Source: Scatosoma sp045643825
GTDB taxonomy: Bacteria; Bacillota; Clostridia; Christensenellales; Borkfalkiaceae
Assembly: GCA_045643825.1 (NCBI GenBank)
Contig: JAZRFV010000033.1
Coordinates: forward strand, 1 to 16,655
Direction of reading: 5' to 3'
Length of the DNA: 16,655 nucleotides
Made by a program: the position numbers and the translations under genes. Below the pieces are notes generated by a model. The model worked only from the letters and a program-made list of their open reading frames with translations, was not told the origin of the DNA and made no database searches. How positions within the stretch are numbered: position 1 is the first letter of the stretch; the number at the start of each line of letters is the position of its first letter. This document shows positions 1 to 7,525 of this stretch, in pieces.

Positions 1-1053
1 GGTATCACCGATTACCTTTCCAGAAAACCCAAGGCATTGTCCGGCGGTCAAAGACAACGTGTTGCGCTTGGTCGTACCATCGTTCGTGAACCCAAGGTAT
101 TCTTGCTCGACGAACCTTTGTCCAACCTCGACGCTAAGCTCCGTGCTTCCATGAGAACGGAAATCTCCAAATTGCACGCTCGTCTTGCTACGACGTTCAT
201 CTACGTTACCCACGACCAGGTAGAAGCTATGACCATGGGTACGAGAATCGTTGTTATGAAAGACGGTTTCATGCAACAGGTAGACACCCCTCAAAACCTT
301 TACGATTATCCTGTAAACCTTTTCGTTGCAGGTTTCATCGGCACCCCTCAAATGAACTTCTTCAAGGAATCCACCTTGACGAGCGAAGGCAACAAGATCT
401 TCATCAACTTCGTTGGTGGCAACAAGATTCTCTTGCCTCAATCGTTGGTTGCTCGTATCAGAAACATGAACGAATATCTTGACACCGGCAAAGCTATCAC
501 GCTTGGCGTACGTCCCGAAGATATTCACCAGGACGAAGCATTCATCGCTAAATCCCCTGATACCCTTGTTAAGGCTCGTATCGAAGTTATCGAAAAGCTC
601 GGTGCTGAAACGCAAATCTACTGCGAATTGAACTACGAAGGTAAAGAAAGCTCCATTATCGACAACTCCACGCAGATGATCGCAAAGATCTCCAGCCGTG
701 CTATTGTTGCTTTGGGTGACATCGTAGAACTCGCATTCGACGCTAACCACATCCACATGTTCGACGGCGAAACGGAAGCTACCCTCCTTAACAGAGACGA
801 AGGTTACGAAGTAATCGAAGAAAATGCTGAAGGTTCCGCATTCGTTCCTCCTACACCTCAAGAAATGCGCGCTCGTATCGACGCAGCTCGTATCGTAACG
901 AAGGAAATGAAAGCACAAGCAAGAAAGGACGCAAGAATTGCAAAAATGTCCGCAAAAGCAGCTGCTCCCGTAGAAGAAGTTGCTGTTGAAGAAGCAGTTG
1001 AAGAAGCTCCCGTTGTGGAAGAAGCTCCTGCTGAAGAAACCATCGAAGAATAA
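1..1053 (+). CDS. Sugar ABC transporter ATP-binding protein, MsmK/MalK/UgpC type (5' partial)
   Basis: This is the C-terminal part of the ATPase that powers import of oligosaccharides or glycerol-3-phosphate through a membrane permease. The reading frame is open from base 1, so the start and Walker A lie upstream. Visible motifs in order are the ABC signature LSGGQRQR, Walker B VFLLDEPLSNLD with the D-loop, and the switch histidine in YVTHDQ. They are followed by the family sequence EAMTMGTRIVVMKDG and a TOBE-type regulatory domain (GVRPEDI). The last ~65 residues are not typical: a Lys/Ala/Arg-rich helix (MKAQARKDARIAKMSAKAAA) followed by an Ala/Val/Pro/Glu tail ending in EETIEE. Known MsmK/MalK proteins usually stop soon after TOBE. 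Codon use is biased to AAC, TTC, GAA and CGT, which suggests high expression. The sugar specificity cannot be told from this subunit, since MsmK-type ATPases often serve several permeases. Confidence 0.95.
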   Translation, partial: GITDYLSRKPKALSGGQRQRVALGRTIVREPKVFLLDEPLSNLDAKLRASMRTEISKLHARLATTFIYVTHDQVEAMTMGTRIVVMKDGFMQQVDTPQNLYDYPVNLFVAGFIGTPQMNFFKESTLTSEGNKIFINFVGGNKILLPQSLVARIRNMNEYLDTGKAITLGVRPEDIHQDEAFIAKSPDTLVKARIEVIEKLGAETQIYCELNYEGKESSIIDNSTQMIAKISSRAIVALGDIVELAFDANHIHMFDGETEATLLNRDEGYEVIEENAEGSAFVPPTPQEMRARIDAARIVTKEMKAQARKDARIAKMSAKAAAPVEEVAVEEAVEEAPVVEEAPAEETIEE

Positions 1054-1061
1054 TTCAAGGT

Positions 1062-1096
1062 AAAAAAGAAGACGTATCCTCGGATACGTCTTTTTT
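1062..1096. terminator. Bidirectional rho-independent terminator
   Basis: A perfect 10-bp stem (AAGACGTATC / GATACGTCTT, 1069-1078 and 1083-1092) with tetraloop CTCG is flanked by A-rich sequence on the left and a T run on the right. It therefore works as a terminator on both strands. It separates the convergent ABC ATPase gene and spoIIE. Confidence 0.93.
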
Positions 1097-1116
1097 GTTG
1101 TCGCTGTTTGTTAGCT

Positions 1117-3438
1117 TTATGAAAAAAGAGTGGTAGGGGTGGGGCAGGGTTTAAACAATCGCACAGCGATGGCGGTCATATCGTCTTTGGCGATACCGCC
1201 GTATGCGGAAAGAGCCCTTGAAAGTAATTCGTCGGCGAGTTGTTGCGGGTTGCCGATGGGTACGCTCCGTAAAGTCTCGTATAAATCGGTGGTGGAGCCG
1301 AATGCGTCGGCAATGCCGTCGCTGATAAACAGCAATATATCGTTTTCATGCAAAGTGTATTCGGCGGTGCTTGGGCGTATCGTTTCCAAAATACCCAGGG
1401 GCAGGGATGCGTTCTCCAACACTTTTACGGCGTTGGCGGATAAAATAAACCCCACGGGTGCACCGATTTTTACGACGCTCGCTTGTCCGCTGTTCAAATC
1501 CACCGTCGCGATATCTACGCAGGCAAAAGTTTCTTCCTTGCTAAAAGTGAGTAGTTTATTGACGGTGGAAAGGATAAGGGCGGAAGGCATTTTTGCACGG
1601 TAAAAGCTCTCAAGCAGGGAAATGGTACTTTCGGAAACCTTCCGTGCGTATTCGCCACTCCCCATCCCATCCGACAGGGCAACCATAAAATGGCTTTCAT
1701 CAATTTTGATCATGGAATGGGTATCCCCGCTGACCGTTTCGCCTGTTTTTGTGGCGTGGGCAACGCCAAAAGCGGCATCGAAAAGGGGCTTTTTGCGCAA
1801 TATACAGCAAAACTTTTCACGGCTTAAAGAAATCCGTTCGGAAATCATCATTTCCGTTTGCAGTAAAGTGGTGGCGACGGCGGATATTTTTCTTACGTCC
1901 GCACGGCCAAAGGTGATGAGGGAAAGGGTGAGCTTGTCCTCCTCGCCGTAGATAAGCACCTCCGAACAAACGATACCCACCCGCAAAAGGGCAAGGCTCA
2001 ACGCCCGTTCCTTATCGGTATAAAGGCGTAAAGGCTCGCTTTGTTCGAGGGCGAGGTTGCGCAAAATCTCGCTGACACCTTCGGCTTGGTTGGATAGCAG
2101 TATCCGTCCATTTGTTGCGTTTTCCACCTGCAACATATAATTTTTATAATCGCGCAGGTGGTGGTTGAGTGCGTAAAGCAGTTCGCTTTGTCTATTGCAT
2201 ATCGTGGCAAGGTCGCGAGGGATATCGATAAGGCTCGCCTTTCCCTTTTGACAACCCATATCGATGAGACTTCGTAAGGCGGTTTCTACGTTGGGTTGTT
2301 CACAAAGTGGGTGCTGTGGACATTGCGGACACACTTTTTCCTTGATTGTGTGGTATAGATGGTTGCGTGCATCCGCCTCTGCGTCGTCACCGCCAAGGGC
2401 GAGGAATGCAGTTTCAATTTCTCGAAAAACGGCGGATATCTCAAATAATTGTTCCCCGATAGAGGCACGGTTTCGGTTGATTGCGATACGGGAAAGGTGC
2501 TTTTCACGATAAAAGACCAGGCGATTTTCCAGCTCTTTTAAGAGTGAGGTGGGAAAAAGTAAGAAGAAAACGGAAGGGAGTAAGAGGGAAAGCAGGGATT
2601 CTACCAAGAGGTTGGCGGGGTATCCGTATAGCCCGTCCATATATCCTATGGTGAAGAAAGTCACCATTAGGGCTGACACGGCGGCGAGCTTACCTGATTT
2701 TGTAAATAGGGTTAGTACGATACCGTATAGAAAAAATCGGGTGGGGGAAAGCCCTGTTATGAGGAAGGGCGGAAGGGATAAAACAAAGGCGCAAACGGTG
2801 GTAGAGCTGTCCTTTACAACGTATGCATAGAGCAGTAAAATGAAAAATGAGGCACCCATGTATGCGTTTACGCCGAAAAAACGGCAAAACCCTACCCCTA
2901 TTAATACAAATAGGAATAGAGAAAAAATAATTTCATCGTCACGCAAACGGCATTTTAGCAATTTATGTACGAGTGCCTTCATGGATACGGAAAACACAGC
3001 GGAAAGCAGGAAAATGCCCCCTGCGAGTAACACTCTTTGGGATAGCGCATCTAAAGGTATGTTGAGGGGGATAACATAGCCGTTGAAGGGGGCAAGGGCG
3101 AAGAATAACCCCAAGGAAGCGGATAAAGATAAAAGGGGTAGAAAACCCGTTTTGAAGAAATCCTTTTTATGCCGTCGGTTGAGGTAGAACCCACCGCAAA
3201 GCAAAACGGCTTGTCCAAGGTGAAGAAGCCACACCGTTATATTGCAGGTGGGGATAGGGGAAAGCAGGTAAAAGACCGCCGACCAAACGGGGGATAACCC
3301 TGCGCTTGCCATTCCGTAAAATAGGGCGATGGCGAACGGCTCGTTATTGTTGCCGATTTGGGCAAGGCAAAATATTCCCACGCCACAGGCAAGATATAAA
3401 AATACTTTTGAAAACTCTATTTTTCTTCGTATACGCAT
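1117..3438 (-). CDS. spoIIE: Stage II sporulation protein E (PP2C-type serine phosphatase)
   Basis: SpoIIE is a membrane-bound phosphatase of the sporulation septum. In Bacillus it dephosphorylates SpoIIAA-P and so activates sigma-F in the forespore. The first ~300 residues are strongly hydrophobic with about ten likely membrane segments. A middle region carries a cysteine cluster (CPQCPQHPLC, near residue 370), as in other SpoIIE proteins. The C-terminal ~180 residues are the PP2C domain, with the metal motif LSDGMGSGEYARK (Asp about 590), NDILLFISDGIADAF and the final KDDMTAIAVRL. The length of 773 aa is close to the Bacillus protein (about 827 aa). I chose the ATG at 3438 because GGAGG sits 6 nt upstream of it; an in-frame TTG at 3453 would overlap that ribosome binding site. 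Its presence implies a sporulating organism. Confidence 0.96.
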   Translation of the reverse strand: MRIRRKIEFSKVFLYLACGVGIFCLAQIGNNNEPFAIALFYGMASAGLSPVWSAVFYLLSPIPTCNITVWLLHLGQAVLLCGGFYLNRRHKKDFFKTGFLPLLSLSASLGLFFALAPFNGYVIPLNIPLDALSQRVLLAGGIFLLSAVFSVSMKALVHKLLKCRLRDDEIIFSLFLFVLIGVGFCRFFGVNAYMGASFFILLLYAYVVKDSSTTVCAFVLSLPPFLITGLSPTRFFLYGIVLTLFTKSGKLAAVSALMVTFFTIGYMDGLYGYPANLLVESLLSLLLPSVFFLLFPTSLLKELENRLVFYREKHLSRIAINRNRASIGEQLFEISAVFREIETAFLALGGDDAEADARNHLYHTIKEKVCPQCPQHPLCEQPNVETALRSLIDMGCQKGKASLIDIPRDLATICNRQSELLYALNHHLRDYKNYMLQVENATNGRILLSNQAEGVSEILRNLALEQSEPLRLYTDKERALSLALLRVGIVCSEVLIYGEEDKLTLSLITFGRADVRKISAVATTLLQTEMMISERISLSREKFCCILRKKPLFDAAFGVAHATKTGETVSGDTHSMIKIDESHFMVALSDGMGSGEYARKVSESTISLLESFYRAKMPSALILSTVNKLLTFSKEETFACVDIATVDLNSGQASVVKIGAPVGFILSANAVKVLENASLPLGILETIRPSTAEYTLHENDILLFISDGIADAFGSTTDLYETLRSVPIGNPQQLADELLSRALSAYGGIAKDDMTAIAVRLFKPCPTPTTLFS

Positions 3439-3466
3439 AAAAAACCTCCGCAACGGTATCGCCTTT

Positions 3467-3472
3467 ATTATA
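3467..3472 (-). promoter_or_regulatory. Likely -10 box of the spoIIE promoter
   Basis: TATAAT on the minus strand lies 28 nt before the spoIIE ATG. No good -35 hexamer is found 17 nt upstream. That would fit an activator-dependent promoter, as spoIIE is in Bacillus, but it is weak evidence. Confidence 0.4.
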
Positions 3473-3522
3473 ACGGGTTGACCATTGCGGAATTTGTATT
3501 TTCTTGTGTTTTTATCAATATT

Positions 3523-3529
3523 TTCGTCA
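3523..3529 (-). promoter_or_regulatory. Candidate Spo0A binding site (0A box)
   Basis: TGACGAA on the minus strand matches the 0A-box consensus TGNCGAA. It lies about 50 nt upstream of the spoIIE -10 box and overlaps the 3' end of the mazF-like gene. The location suits Spo0A-P activation of spoIIE, but a seven-base match is not strong on its own. Confidence 0.3.
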
Positions 3530-3534
3530 GGTTA

Positions 3535-3885
3535 TTACGGGGTGACGGGGAAACCGAGGCTGATGAGGATGGCACGGTTGACTCGTACCATTGTGGAGGG
3601 TGGTAATTCCCCGATGCGTTCTTTTAAACGCCGTTTGTCAAGGGTGCGGATTTGCTCTAACAAAATAACGCTGTCCTTCGCCAAGCCGTACGAGGAGGGG
3701 AGTTCTATGTGTGTAGGCAGTTTCGCTTTGTTGATTTTGCTGGTAATGGCGGCAGCAATGATTGTGGGGGAGTACTTGTTTCCGATATCGTTTTGTACCA
3801 CCAAAACGGGGCGTATGCCACCCTGCTCGCTACCCACCACGGGGGATAAATCCGCATAATACAACTCTCCGCGCTTTACGTTCAT
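3535..3885 (-). CDS. mazF: MazF/EndoA-type endoribonuclease toxin (PemK family)
   Basis: This 116-aa protein is a full-length member of the MazF/PemK fold, a sequence-specific mRNA interferase. It opens with VKRGELYYADLSPVVGSEQGG and continues with RPVLVVQND and SPTIIAAAITS. Arg25 and Thr48 fall exactly where the catalytic Arg and Thr of Bacillus MazF (EndoA) are known. The C-terminal part (LLEQIRTLDKRRL) is also typical. A ribosome binding site (AGAGGTG) precedes the ATG. In most relatives a small CopG/RHH-type antitoxin gene lies immediately upstream. Here the upstream gap (3886-4050) holds only the pgi terminator and no antitoxin-sized frame. The gene reads toward spoIIE with a 96-nt gap and might be partly cotranscribed with it. 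Confidence 0.93.
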   Translation of the reverse strand: MNVKRGELYYADLSPVVGSEQGGIRPVLVVQNDIGNKYSPTIIAAAITSKINKAKLPTHIELPSSYGLAKDSVILLEQIRTLDKRRLKERIGELPPSTMVRVNRAILISLGFPVTP

Positions 3886-4000
3886 CTCACACCTCTTTTG
3901 AAAACCAACACCACTCCTAATATACTATATGTAGAGGGGAGGATTTTCGTTACTATAAAGAGTATTTCCAAGGTGGGGTAAGTTTATACTGTGGAGTGTA

Positions 4001-4032
4001 AAAAAAGTGTCCCCAAATGATTTTGGGGACAC
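4001..4032 (-). terminator. Rho-independent terminator of pgi
   Basis: An 11-bp perfect stem (4007-4017 with 4022-4032, GTGTCCCCAAA and its complement) with loop TGAT is followed on the minus strand by a run of T (4001-4006). It lies 18 nt after the pgi stop codon. Confidence 0.93.
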
Positions 4033-4050
4033 CATGTATGCGATGAATGG

Positions 4051-5484
4051 TTAGATAATGCAGTTTTCGTCTTTTGCGGGAAGGGAATCAAGCTCTGCCT
4101 TCTTCGCATCGTAGCCTGCTTTACCAAGCAAAGCAAAGGTTGCTTTTTTGCCTTCTTCTACGCCGGGTTGGTTGAAAGTGTCGATGTTGAGCATTGCACC
4201 TGCGTAAGCGGTTTGCAACTCGAACAAGAACAAAAGCTGACCAAGGGTGAAGGCGTTGAGCTCGGGCAACCAAAGGGTGTAATTCATTCTACCTGCCTTC
4301 GTCAAAGCGTATGCCGTTGCTGCGTTTTCCGCCTGAATCAATTCCTCCATCGTATGACCGCCAAGGAAAGCTACGTCGGGGATATTTTCACAGCCGTGAG
4401 GGATAGGCATTTCACAGCCGTATTTCTTCAAGGAAAGGAAGGTAACCACCTTGTCGTAAGGGCCTTCGGTGTAGAGCTGTACCTGGGAGTGCTGATCGGT
4501 AACGCCGAGGGATTTTACGGGGGTTTGACCTACGTTGCAGGGCTGACCGTCAAGGGTAACGTTTTTACCGAGGGATTCTGCCCAAAGTTGGCAATACCAG
4601 TCTGCAAGGAATTTAAGGTTGTCCGAATAGGGCATCATAACGCCAACGTTTTTACCCTGTTCCATAGCGGCAACCTGCAACACCGCACACATCAACGCAG
4701 GGTTGCGACGCATAACGGGTTTGTTACAAATGGAATCCATATAAGCCGCACCTGCGAGCATACCTACGATATCAATGCCAAGCACCGCCGCAGGGAGCAA
4801 ACCTACGGGGCAAAGCTCCGAGAATCTACCGCCAACGCCGTCGGGAAGGATATAGCTCTTGATACCGCCGCATTCGTCGGAAATCTTTTTGAGGTTACCC
4901 TTCTTTTCGTCGGTGGTGAAGATAACGTTTTCTTTAACGTTTACGCCTGCCTTGGTAAGAAGGTCAAGGATGATGAGGTATTGTGTCATGGTCTCGCTGG
5001 TCGCGCCCGACTTCGAGATAACGTTAAAGCAGGTCTTTTCAGGCTCGATAACGTCAAGAAGGTCACGCATACGCACGGGATCCACGTTGTCTTCTACGTA
5101 GAATTTAGGGCCTTTTCTCTTGGATTTGGGAAGGTCGTTGTAGTGCAAGTGGCAAAGAGCGTTGAACGCCATGATGGGGCCGAGTGCGCTACCACCGATA
5201 CCAAGCACAACGAAATATTGGAATTTATGCTTTACTTCTCTTGCCGTTTGTAAGATGTCTGCAACGATTTCCTTTTGGTTGTAGGGAAGCTCCGTCCAAC
5301 CCATGAACAGCTCGTCCTTGCCACGGTTTTCCTTCACGAAACGGAACGCCGCATTCGCCTTCGATGCGTAGGAATTAAGCGTTTTATCGCTGAAACCTTG
5401 TTCCCCCAAGAAGGTGTCCATCATATTGTTGTAATCTAACGTAACGCGCATGGAATCGCGCCACTCTCTCGTTTTGTAACCCAT
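4051..5484 (-). CDS. pgi: Glucose-6-phosphate isomerase
   Basis: This cytosolic glycolytic enzyme interconverts glucose-6-phosphate and fructose-6-phosphate. The 477-aa protein carries GIGGSALGP (95-103), the phosphate-binding SIS-type loop ISKSGATSET (156-165), and the PGI signature GVGGRFSELCPVG (216-228). It also has the active-site regions WAES (301-304) and TDQHSQ (329-334), and the second signature FNQPGVEEGKK (437-447). It is about 25 residues longer than Bacillus Pgi, with part of the excess at the N terminus. The ATG at 5484 is supported by AAGGAGC six bases upstream; a second ATG at 5451 (MRVTLDYNN) lacks an equally good site. The gene has its own sigma-A promoter and terminator and so appears monocistronic, although read-through from spoVB is possible. 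Confidence 0.97.
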   Translation of the reverse strand: MGYKTREWRDSMRVTLDYNNMMDTFLGEQGFSDKTLNSYASKANAAFRFVKENRGKDELFMGWTELPYNQKEIVADILQTAREVKHKFQYFVVLGIGGSALGPIMAFNALCHLHYNDLPKSKRKGPKFYVEDNVDPVRMRDLLDVIEPEKTCFNVISKSGATSETMTQYLIILDLLTKAGVNVKENVIFTTDEKKGNLKKISDECGGIKSYILPDGVGGRFSELCPVGLLPAAVLGIDIVGMLAGAAYMDSICNKPVMRRNPALMCAVLQVAAMEQGKNVGVMMPYSDNLKFLADWYCQLWAESLGKNVTLDGQPCNVGQTPVKSLGVTDQHSQVQLYTEGPYDKVVTFLSLKKYGCEMPIPHGCENIPDVAFLGGHTMEELIQAENAATAYALTKAGRMNYTLWLPELNAFTLGQLLFLFELQTAYAGAMLNIDTFNQPGVEEGKKATFALLGKAGYDAKKAELDSLPAKDENCII

Positions 5485-5515
5485 AAAAAGCTCCTTTATA
5501 TTTGATTTCTTCTAT

Positions 5516-5544
5516 ATTGTACTATGTCTTCAAGGCAATGTCAA
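5516..5544 (-). promoter_or_regulatory. Sigma-A promoter of pgi
   Basis: On the minus strand, TTGACA (5539-5544), a 17-nt spacer and TACAAT (5516-5521) form a near-consensus housekeeping promoter. The -10 box is 31 nt from the pgi ATG. Confidence 0.88.
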
Positions 5545-5551
5545 GTGTAGA

Positions 5552-5587
5552 ACGAAAAAAAGTGCCTAAACGCCGTCTTTTTTTCGT
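5552..5587. terminator. AT-rich hairpin at the 3' end of spoVB, possible weak terminator
   Basis: An 11-bp inverted repeat (arms ACGAAAAAAAG, 5552-5562, and its complement, 5577-5587) with a 14-nt loop spans the spoVB stop codon. The T tract is inside the stem rather than after it, so this is not a standard intrinsic terminator. It ends just upstream of the pgi -35 box. Confidence 0.4.
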
Positions 5588-7110
5588 CGAACTCTCGGCA
5601 GGCGAGCTTTTAGGTCGGAAAGCTCGATTATGCCCAAGGCGAGATAGAAAAGGAAGGTGAAAACGCCCATTGCGAGGGCAATTACGCCAAGGGTAAGAAG
5701 GTTGCCTGCGAAATGGATAAAAATCCCTTCCAAAAGCTTGCCGAAAAGGGTAATAGGTAAGATAAGTAATAAGGGGATAAAAATCCCTTGAACGCATACC
5801 TGCCCCCGTCCTTTTTGCGGTTTAAGACACTTTTTCCATAAAAAAATCAGGTTGCAAAGGGCGGAAAGGGCAAAACTTAACCCAAAGCCAATAAGATAGG
5901 CGTAGATACCCAAAAGGGCAGGCAGGGTAAGGATACAAAGAAGCATTGCCGCCGCACCGATAAAATAAAAGAGGAAGGACTGCTTTTCAAAGCCCATCGA
6001 GTTGAGCATGCTTGTCGAAATCATGGCAAGACTCATCGGCAGTAACACGGGGGCGCTTACTGCGATCATTTTTCCTGCCGTGGCGTTGGAAAAGGCGAGT
6101 GTGCCGAGGTTGTCGCCAAGGACGAAGAAAAAGGGGATTAACACGCAGGCGAGCAGGAAGGAAAAGGACAAACCACGGGTGATATTTTGCTTTAAGCGGG
6201 TAAAATTTTTACGGTAAAAATCCTCGGATAATTCGGGGACGAGGATTAAGGAAAAGGAACCGATCACGGTGGATGGGATAAAAAGTATAGGTAAAACCAT
6301 ACCTGAAACCACCCCAAAAAGGGTAAGGGCTTCGCTTCCAGAAAGCCCTGCTCGAACAAGCATTACAGGCAACAAAACCGCCACGGCGGAGTTGACGAGA
6401 GAGGCGCTCGCACGGACGGAGGTGATAGGCAGGGATGCGTTGAATAGCGGTTTTAATGTGTTTTTGGGCTGTGAAACCCTTCTACCTTGCATGAAGAAAC
6501 AAAGGGCGGATGCGGTGAAGGAAAAGAGGTAGGATATGACGACCGCCCACGCCGCTCGCTCCGCTCCAACCCCGATAGGGGTGTTACGAAGGAGTAACAC
6601 ACCGACAATCACCATCACCGATTCTTCGGCGATTTCTAACACGGACGGGAGAAGAAATTGCTTGTTTCCCCAAAAGCTCCCACGGAAAACGGCGTAGAGG
6701 GCGGAAAAGCACAACCCCACAAGCAAGATGCGAAAAATGGAAAGAGCACGCTCGTCCGTGAAAAGGAAGGGGAAGCTTTTCCCAAAGGGGATGAGGAGCA
6801 GGCAAACGGGCAGGGTGAGAAGAAGGGAAAGCAATAACCCTGCCCCCACCGTGCGTTTTTCGTCTATGGGGCGCCCCTCCGCTTTGCTTTTGGAGATCAT
6901 ACGGGACACGGTGATGGGGATACCGCCCGTACCGATGGTTAAAAAGAGTGCGAACAGGGAAAGTGCGACCTGATATATCCCAAGTTCTTCCGCACCGATT
7001 AGACGGGAAAGTGCGATACGGTATAAAAATCCAAGCCCCCGTTCAGCAACGGATAAGCCTGTGACGAGGGAGGCGGTGAGTGCTGTGTTTTTGCATTTCG
7101 TCGTTTTCAT
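5566..7110 (-). CDS. spoVB: SpoVB/MurJ-like polysaccharide (lipid-linked) flippase
   Basis: The 514-aa polytopic membrane protein belongs to the MOP flippase superfamily, near SpoVB. SpoVB is needed for spore cortex formation in Bacillus and is thought to flip lipid-linked precursors. The N terminus (GLSVAERGLGFLYRIALSRLIGAEELGIYQ region, residues 19-48) is typical: a first helix, the glycine-rich GFLYRI turn and the amphipathic GAEELG segment. GTGGIPITVSRMISK follows. About 14 hydrophobic segments can be counted, and the tail is basic (ARLPRVRRKKDGV). The start at 7110 fits the family's usual N terminus, yet no Shine-Dalgarno sequence precedes it. Instead a TACAAT hexamer ends 5 nt before the ATG. 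The gene diverges from a small LysM gene. The sporulation link rests on family resemblance and context; another flippase role is possible. Confidence 0.85.
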   Translation of the reverse strand: MKTTKCKNTALTASLVTGLSVAERGLGFLYRIALSRLIGAEELGIYQVALSLFALFLTIGTGGIPITVSRMISKSKAEGRPIDEKRTVGAGLLLSLLLTLPVCLLLIPFGKSFPFLFTDERALSIFRILLVGLCFSALYAVFRGSFWGNKQFLLPSVLEIAEESVMVIVGVLLLRNTPIGVGAERAAWAVVISYLFSFTASALCFFMQGRRVSQPKNTLKPLFNASLPITSVRASASLVNSAVAVLLPVMLVRAGLSGSEALTLFGVVSGMVLPILFIPSTVIGSFSLILVPELSEDFYRKNFTRLKQNITRGLSFSFLLACVLIPFFFVLGDNLGTLAFSNATAGKMIAVSAPVLLPMSLAMISTSMLNSMGFEKQSFLFYFIGAAAMLLCILTLPALLGIYAYLIGFGLSFALSALCNLIFLWKKCLKPQKGRGQVCVQGIFIPLLLILPITLFGKLLEGIFIHFAGNLLTLGVIALAMGVFTFLFYLALGIIELSDLKARLPRVRRKKDGV

Positions 7111-7115
7111 ACTCT

Positions 7116-7121
7116 ATTGTA
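7116..7121 (-). promoter_or_regulatory. -10-like box directly before spoVB (possible leaderless start)
   Basis: On the minus strand CGTACAAT precedes AGAGT and then the ATG. It resembles the sigma-E -10 element (CATACAAT), but a convincing -35 is not seen. If used, transcription would start at or next to the ATG. An almost identical string precedes the divergent LysM gene. Confidence 0.4.
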
Positions 7122-7181
7122 CGGGCTGTTTTCAAAAAATAGAACGCACGTCTTTTACAATTCTAAACGGAAAAATCCCTG

Positions 7182-7189
7182 CATACAAT
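7182..7189 (+). promoter_or_regulatory. Sigma-E/sigma-K-like -10 box before the LysM gene
   Basis: CATACAAT (followed by A) equals the Bacillus sigma-E -10 consensus and also fits the sigma-K pattern CATAnnnTA. It ends 5 nt before the ATG, and no clear -35 element was found. A mother-cell promoter would suit a small LysM protein, but this is inference. Confidence 0.4.
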
Positions 7190-7194
7190 AGGGT

Positions 7195-7476
7195 ATGTTG
7201 AACGTGGTTTTTAGAGAGTATTATCAGGTGAAGAAGGGGCAAAGTTTGAAAGAAATAGCCGATTATTTTTCCGTTTCGGAGCGTTTAATTGTCCGTGAAA
7301 ACGGCTTGTCCGCACCTCCCAAGGCAGGGCAAATTTTGTTGATCCCCAAACAGCGTGGAAACGCCTATACGGTAAAGGCAGGGGATACCAAAGCTTTGCT
7401 TTGCGGCAGCGAGGAAGGTTTCCGCCTAAAAAACGGAACGGATATTTTTTATATCGGTATGAGGATAAGGATTTAG
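7195..7476 (+). CDS. Small LysM-domain protein
   Basis: This 93-aa protein consists almost only of two LysM-like modules. The first (about residues 10-51) is clear: YQVKKGQSLKEIADYFSVS, then a conserved Asn/Gly turn, and a closing KAGQILLIPK. The second (about 58-93) starts well with YTVKAGDTKALLC but then diverges and ends at GMRIRI, so it may be degenerate. LysM modules bind peptidoglycan or chitin-like glycans. There is no signal peptide or membrane segment, so the protein may stay in the cytoplasm of the mother cell and join the spore surface, as small LysM coat proteins do; that is inference. No ribosome binding site is seen upstream; the sequence before the ATG is a -10-like box. The gene diverges from spoVB and is closed by a hairpin. 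Confidence 0.82.
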   Translation: MLNVVFREYYQVKKGQSLKEIADYFSVSERLIVRENGLSAPPKAGQILLIPKQRGNAYTVKAGDTKALLCGSEEGFRLKNGTDIFYIGMRIRI

Positions 7477-7485
7477 GGTAAAAGC

Positions 7486-7512
7486 TACGGCACGGCGAAC
7501 CGCCGTGCCGTA
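7486..7512. terminator. Hairpin terminator between convergent genes
   Basis: A perfect 12-bp GC-rich stem (TACGGCACGGCG, 7486-7497, and its complement, 7501-7512) has a 3-nt loop. On the plus strand it is followed by ACAATTTTATTATTATTTA, on the minus strand by GCTTTT. It lies between the stop codons of the LysM gene and the convergent hypothetical gene and probably serves both. Confidence 0.82.
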
Positions 7513-7525
7513 TACAATTTTATTA

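Noticed and set aside
3439..3453. TTG start for SpoIIE at 3453
   Set aside because: The GGAGG ribosome binding site would lie inside the coding region; the ATG at 3438 has ideal spacing.
3886..4000. Antitoxin gene upstream of mazF
   Set aside because: Only about 115 nt are available before the pgi terminator, and no frame with a ribosome binding site and RHH-like sequence was seen.
4168..5253. 361-aa open frame antisense to pgi
   Set aside because: It is a shadow of the biased codon use in pgi. It has no recognisable domain, and the pgi frame carries all family motifs.
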